Assembly (NCBI RefSeq): GCF_000482465.1
Contig: NZ_KI519425.1
Span: 220,609 to 284,608 of the forward strand
Direction of reading: 5' to 3'
From: Runella limosa DSM 17973
GTDB lineage: Bacteria; Bacteroidota; Bacteroidia; Cytophagales; Spirosomataceae
Length of the DNA: 64,000 nt
Position numbers and translations under genes: made by a program. How positions within the stretch are numbered: position 1 is the stretch's first letter; each line of letters opens with the position of its first letter. Under the pieces are notes generated by a model. The model was given only the letters and a program-made list of their open reading frames with translations. It ran no database searches and was not told the DNA's origin. Positions 60,579-64,000 of this stretch are shown here, piece after piece.

Positions 60579-61997
60579 TCATCTAACAATCCGAGCCGTA
60601 ACAGGTACACATTTTTGAGTGGCACATTCGCTTGCAAGCGCGTCAGCTTTTTTGAAATTAGGGATGCCGTAGCCCAACAAATTATCAGGTGCTTGAGCTT
60701 GCGTGCCCGATTGCTTGAGGTAGTTCATTACCTGAACGTTGGTCAGGTTGGGATGTGCTTGCCAAAAACCTGCCGCCATTCCTGCCAATAACGGCGCCGC
60801 AAAAGACGTCCCTTGACTGTACGCATAACTACCACTAGGCGTAGCCACGACCACAAAACTACCCTGCGCGGCCACATCGGGCTTCACCCGTCCATCGGCA
60901 GAGGGACCAATGGAGCTAAAACTCGTCCGAATCCCCGCAGGATTGACCGCCCCTACGGCCAACACAGAATCTCCGTCGGCAGGAGCGGTGATGTATTGCC
61001 AAGGCGAACTTCCCGAGTTTCCAGCCGAAACAACCACCAAAATACCCGCCTGCGCGGCTAAATCAGCGCCACGGGTGGAGAGCGCTACGTCGCCATTCAT
61101 TTGGGAATAGGTGTAGTTTTGGGCAGGATTGTCAAACTCGCTGTAGCCCAACGAAGAATTGATGACGTCCACCCCAAGGCTGTCGGCGTACTCTGCGCCA
61201 AACACCCAATAGGCTTCTTCTATCTTAGTTTCGGTGGCATCGTCTTCGGTACGGAGAAGTACGTACGAAGCTTTGTAGGCAGTACCGATGAGCGTGTCGG
61301 GCATGTAGCTTGCCATGCACGAAAGCACGTTGGTGCCGTGGCTATGGTCGTCGTAAACATCGGTTTCGTTGTCCACAAAATCAAAGGTCGAAACCACCCT
61401 GTTTTCGGTAAACAACGGCTGCAAACTTGGGTGTAGGTTAGCATTCTGAAATCCTCCATCAAGTACGCCAATGAGCATTCCTTCGCCCCGATACCCCGCC
61501 GAGTGCATACTATCGGCACACAGCATTTTTACCTGATTTTCCGAGAAACCGTAACCTTCGGCCGTGGTTGTTCCCCATTTGTCCGTTTTATTGTTTGAAC
61601 GATTTTCAGCCGATACCCGTGCATTGCGAATGTCGCCGTTGCCTTCAATTCCCCTCACAAAAGGCAATGCCAAAATCTGCGAAAGTGTGGTACTGTTGGT
61701 TTCAACAAGTACACCATTGAGCCAACGCGTTTTGTACAATACCGTTGCCCCTAAATTTTTGATGGATTGAATGTACGAAGTATTCGGGGGGAAATCGCGT
61801 TCGGAAACGGCAATGTGTTGCCGCTGACGGCGAGCAATGGCCCGCGCCGATAAGTATTGTTGTGGATTGGCCGTAGAATACGACGAACCTGCTTTGTCTT
61901 TGAAATAAACCAAGTAACGATTTTGGCTTTGCACTGTTTCAAAAGCCATTATCCATACACTGACTACTAATAAAACTTTGCTGAAAAGGTTGTTCAT
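60579..61997 (-). CDS. S8 subtilisin-like protease with CxxxKCVPVT tail
   Basis: 472 residues with a signal peptide ending TVQSQ. The catalytic triad is D180 (IGVLDGG), H220 (HSHGTNVLS) and S398 (GTSFAAPLLAG). Residues 26-120 resemble the inhibitor-like prodomain. The last residues are ECATQKCVPVTARIVR, which share CxxxKCVPVTxRI with the unrelated secreted protein at 22367-23260. The tail is not a Por or CHU_C sorting domain. It is likely exported and may be cell-attached. Confidence 0.92.
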   Translation of the reverse strand: MNNLFSKVLLVVSVWIMAFETVQSQNRYLVYFKDKAGSSYSTANPQQYLSARAIARRQRQHIAVSERDFPPNTSYIQSIKNLGATVLYKTRWLNGVLVETNSTTLSQILALPFVRGIEGNGDIRNARVSAENRSNNKTDKWGTTTAEGYGFSENQVKMLCADSMHSAGYRGEGMLIGVLDGGFQNANLHPSLQPLFTENRVVSTFDFVDNETDVYDDHSHGTNVLSCMASYMPDTLIGTAYKASYVLLRTEDDATETKIEEAYWVFGAEYADSLGVDVINSSLGYSEFDNPAQNYTYSQMNGDVALSTRGADLAAQAGILVVVSAGNSGSSPWQYITAPADGDSVLAVGAVNPAGIRTSFSSIGPSADGRVKPDVAAQGSFVVVATPSGSYAYSQGTSFAAPLLAGMAAGFWQAHPNLTNVQVMNYLKQSGTQAQAPDNLLGYGIPNFKKADALASECATQKCVPVTARIVR

Positions 61998-62100
61998 TGT
62001 TTATCGTTATTCACCTTTTAGCTCTGAGCAAAGATGATGCTAAACTTTACAAATCTTGGAGGCTGGCCTGATAAAAAATGGAATGTTGACGCTAATACCC

Positions 62101-62108
62101 TAATTTTG
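62101..62108 (+). promoter_or_regulatory. -7 element for ribH
   Basis: TAATTTTG matches TAnnTTTG, 53 bases before the ATG at 62162. No good -33 element is seen. Confidence 0.4.
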
Positions 62109-62161
62109 CGGAGGGATAGGTTTTTCTTTCCCCCCAAACATCGTAAACGACCAACTCACCC

Positions 62162-62641
62162 ATGTCATCTGCTGATAAAAATCTGAGCGTTTTTACCACC
62201 GACGGTTTGCCTGACATCACCAACAAAAAATTTGTGATAGTAGTAGCCGAGTGGAATTCGGAAGTAACCGAAGCTTTGTTTCAAGGAGCCTACAAAACGC
62301 TTGTTGACCACGGAGCGCAAACGCAAAATATCCTTCGTGCCAACGTTCCAGGAAGTTTTGAGCTTAGTTTTGGCTCACAAGTATATGCCCAAAAAGCCAA
62401 TGTGGACGCCGTGATTGCCATTGGCTGCGTGATTCAGGGAGAAACTAAGCACAACGATTATATCAACCACGCCGTAGCACATGGCCTCACCGACGTGGCC
62501 TTGAAATACAACAAACCCGTAATTTTTGGCGTACTTACGCCCAACACCCTCCAACAAGCCCTCGACCGTGCGGGAGGCGTCCACGGCAACAAAGGCGACG
62601 AAGCCGCCATCACTGCCATCAAAATGTTGAGCTTACAATAA
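62162..62641 (+). CDS. ribH: 6,7-dimethyl-8-ribityllumazine synthase
   Basis: 159 residues. Landmarks are EWNSEVTEALFQGA, VPGSFELSFGS, GCVIQGETKHNDYINHAVAH and GVLTPNTLQQALDRAGG. It makes the direct precursor of riboflavin and forms 60-mer or pentamer shells in other organisms. No other riboflavin gene is nearby. Confidence 0.96.
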   Translation: MSSADKNLSVFTTDGLPDITNKKFVIVVAEWNSEVTEALFQGAYKTLVDHGAQTQNILRANVPGSFELSFGSQVYAQKANVDAVIAIGCVIQGETKHNDYINHAVAHGLTDVALKYNKPVIFGVLTPNTLQQALDRAGGVHGNKGDEAAITAIKMLSLQ

Positions 62642-62717
62642 ATAAAAAGTTAAATCCATAAAGTAAGCCTTCTAAATCCCTTCTTCTGTAAGGAGAGGGG
62701 CTAGGGGGGAGGTTAGC

Positions 62718-63305
62718 ATGAAAACTGTCATTATCAAATATAACGCGGGCAATGTGCAGTCGGTGATGTATGCCCTCGACCGCATTGGGGCGGCGTACGA
62801 ATGGACCGACGACCCCGAAACCATTTTGGCGGCTGATAAAGTGATTTTCCCAGGCGTAGGCGAAGCCAGTACGGCCATGGCCTATTTGAGAGAACACCAA
62901 CTCGATCAGCTCATCCCGACCCTGCGCCAGCCCGTTTTGGGTACGTGCGTGGGGATGCAACTCATGTGTCGCTATTCGGAAGAAAACGACACCACTTGCA
63001 TGGGAATTTTTGACGTGGACGTACTGCGTTTTCCGCGCGTATCGGGCTTTAAAGTGCCCCAAACGGGCTGGAACGACATTTATGAGTTGAATAATCCACT
63101 TTGTGCAGGACTCAACGAACACGACTACGTGTATTACAACCACGGGTATTATGCCCCCCTTTGTGCGCAAACGGCCGCCAAAACCAATTACATTTTGGAG
63201 TATTCGGCCATGTTGCAAAAAGACAATTTCTTCGCCGCTCAGTTTCACTCTGAAATCAGCGGAAACGTAGGACAACGGATTTTTGAAAATTTCCTGAAAT
63301 TATAA
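62718..63305 (+). CDS. hisH: Imidazole glycerol phosphate synthase subunit HisH
   Basis: 195 residues of the class I glutamine amidotransferase type. The nucleophile is the cysteine in GTCVGMQLMC, and the catalytic histidine and glutamate are in FHSEISG. The N-terminus is KTVIIKYNAGNVQS, and YYNHGYYAP lies before the end. It supplies ammonia to HisF for histidine synthesis; hisF is not in the window. The gap from ribH is a purine-rich stretch. Confidence 0.95.
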   Translation: MKTVIIKYNAGNVQSVMYALDRIGAAYEWTDDPETILAADKVIFPGVGEASTAMAYLREHQLDQLIPTLRQPVLGTCVGMQLMCRYSEENDTTCMGIFDVDVLRFPRVSGFKVPQTGWNDIYELNNPLCAGLNEHDYVYYNHGYYAPLCAQTAAKTNYILEYSAMLQKDNFFAAQFHSEISGNVGQRIFENFLKL

Positions 63306-63311
63306 TTAGAG

Positions 63312-63344
63312 ATGTGTCGCTTGTTGCTTATCAGAGCGACACAT
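63312..63344 (+). terminator. Hairpin after hisH
   Basis: ATGTGTCGCT (63312-63321) pairs perfectly with AGCGACACAT (63335-63344) around a 13-base loop. Only three T residues follow, so termination may be weak. Confidence 0.5.
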
Positions 63345-63430
63345 TTCCCTACGATTCAAACTCACTTTACTGAAATCCTTGAGTTTGACGAACAAAATAT
63401 TCTGAATCTTCACTTAGCCGTTGATATTTG

Positions 63431-63928
63431 ATGCGTGCTTTTGCTTTCTTTTTGCTCATGTTTTCGTGGTTGAAACCCAACGCCCAAACCAATAGCCGTG
63501 CCTATAAAGTCATGCTCGAAGGCATGTACAAACACACGGTGCCTACGCTGAGTTGTAATGAATTGAAAAAAGAACTCAAAAACGTTGTATTGCTCGACAC
63601 CCGCGCCAAAAACGAATACGATGTAAGCCATCTTCCAGATGCGCGTTGGGTAGGCTACGATGAATTTAATCCAAAATCCGTGGCAGATTTGCCCAAAAAC
63701 ACGCCGATTGTAGTCTATTGCACAGTGGGAGTTCGTAGTGAACGGGTAGGCGAAAAACTCAAAGCAGCAGGTTTTCAAAATGTTCGCAACTTATACGGAA
63801 GTATTTTTGAGTGGGTCAATCAAGGCAATACCGTCGTGGATAACCAAGGAAAACCTACCCAAAAAGTACATGCCTATTCTCGGACGTGGGGCATTTGGCT
63901 TAATAAAGGGGAGAAGGTGTATGAGTGA
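63431..63928 (+). CDS. Exported rhodanese-like protein
   Basis: 165 residues from the ATG at 63431. Signal peptide MRAFAFFLLMFSWLKPNAQ is followed by a rhodanese domain: VLLDTRAKNEYDVSHLPDA, and the active-site loop VYCTVGVRSERVGEKL, whose cysteine in YCTVGVRS would carry the persulfide. It could transfer sulfur or act on a periplasmic thiol. It is separated from hisH by a terminator-like hairpin. Confidence 0.88.
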   Translation: MRAFAFFLLMFSWLKPNAQTNSRAYKVMLEGMYKHTVPTLSCNELKKELKNVVLLDTRAKNEYDVSHLPDARWVGYDEFNPKSVADLPKNTPIVVYCTVGVRSERVGEKLKAAGFQNVRNLYGSIFEWVNQGNTVVDNQGKPTQKVHAYSRTWGIWLNKGEKVYE

Positions 63929-64000
63929 GTTTGGAACGATGAGAGATGAGTTATAAACGATGAGCTATAAGAGATAAGACCGATGTATTATGGACGATTT

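Noticed and set aside
62642-62717. Purine-rich stretch between ribH and hisH as a regulatory RNA
   Set aside because: It resembles a simple purine/pyrimidine-rich spacer with no stable conserved structure.

Overview
The window looks like chromosome of a gliding-type Bacteroidota, most likely order Cytophagales near Runella/Spirosoma (family Spirosomataceae). This is inferred from gene content: type IX secretion (T9SS) C-terminal sorting domains of both the Por type and the CHU_C (gliding-associated) type, several giant Ig/PKD-repeat secreted proteins, TonB receptors with carboxypeptidase-like N-terminal domains, a DUF1800/DUF1501 pair, a NagB-deacetylase fusion, a GH3-beta-lactamase fusion, and promoters of the Bacteroidota TAnnTTTG -7 type. 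No rRNA, tRNA, CRISPR array, integrase or transposase was seen.

Layout. 0-4.1 kb: the end of a YheT-like hydrolase, a cysteine desulfurase behind a palindrome-marked promoter, a ferredoxin-type reductase and a TlpA-like thioredoxin. 4.1-10.2 kb: lysS flanked on both sides by divergently oriented, homologous two-gene cassettes, each an SMC/ABC-type ATPase followed by an HNH-like protein. They resemble the PtuA-PtuB (Septu) pair and form the main defence-like region. 10.2-17.4 kb: a glycosyltransferase and metallophosphoesterase, a PadR-controlled membrane-protein operon bracketed by two copies of a 60-bp double-hairpin repeat, an SPFH protein with a ribbon-helix-helix partner, hemW and mtgA.

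17.7-23.3 kb: a 1530-residue M43-type metalloprotease with eight tandem 79-residue repeats and a dockerin-like tail, then a small secreted protein with an unusual CVPVT tail. 23.3-26 kb: a queA-ispD-meaB operon. 26-30.5 kb: a metal-acquisition cluster (CobW/COG0523 GTPase, lipoprotein, ZnuD-like TonB receptor) whose two promoters share a TGCAAC-n3-GTTGCA operator, suggesting one metal-responsive regulator. 30.5-39.8 kb: a MORN-like protein, the DUF1501/DUF1800 pair, cutC, the NagB fusion, a DUF486 membrane protein and a CHU_C protein.

39.8-41 kb: a small accessory patch holding a possible gene remnant, a RelE/HigB-type toxin-antitoxin pair and two tandem copies of a dispersed repeat. 41-52.3 kb: a hydrolase, a thioredoxin, a DUF1080/PA14-like protein, a 1621-residue PKD/Ig repeat protein and the GH3-beta-lactamase fusion. 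52.5-57.8 kb: a TonB receptor with two lipoproteins, probably one uptake locus. 58-64 kb: a DUF3500 protein, an AbiE-type toxin-antitoxin pair, an S8 protease sharing the CVPVT tail, ribH, hisH and a rhodanese.

The observations most worth following are the paired ATPase-HNH cassettes around lysS, the shared TGCAAC operators, the 36-bp dyad at the padR promoter, and the CxxxKCVPVTxRI tail on two unrelated exported proteins. All functions are assigned from reading sequence motifs; no database search was run.
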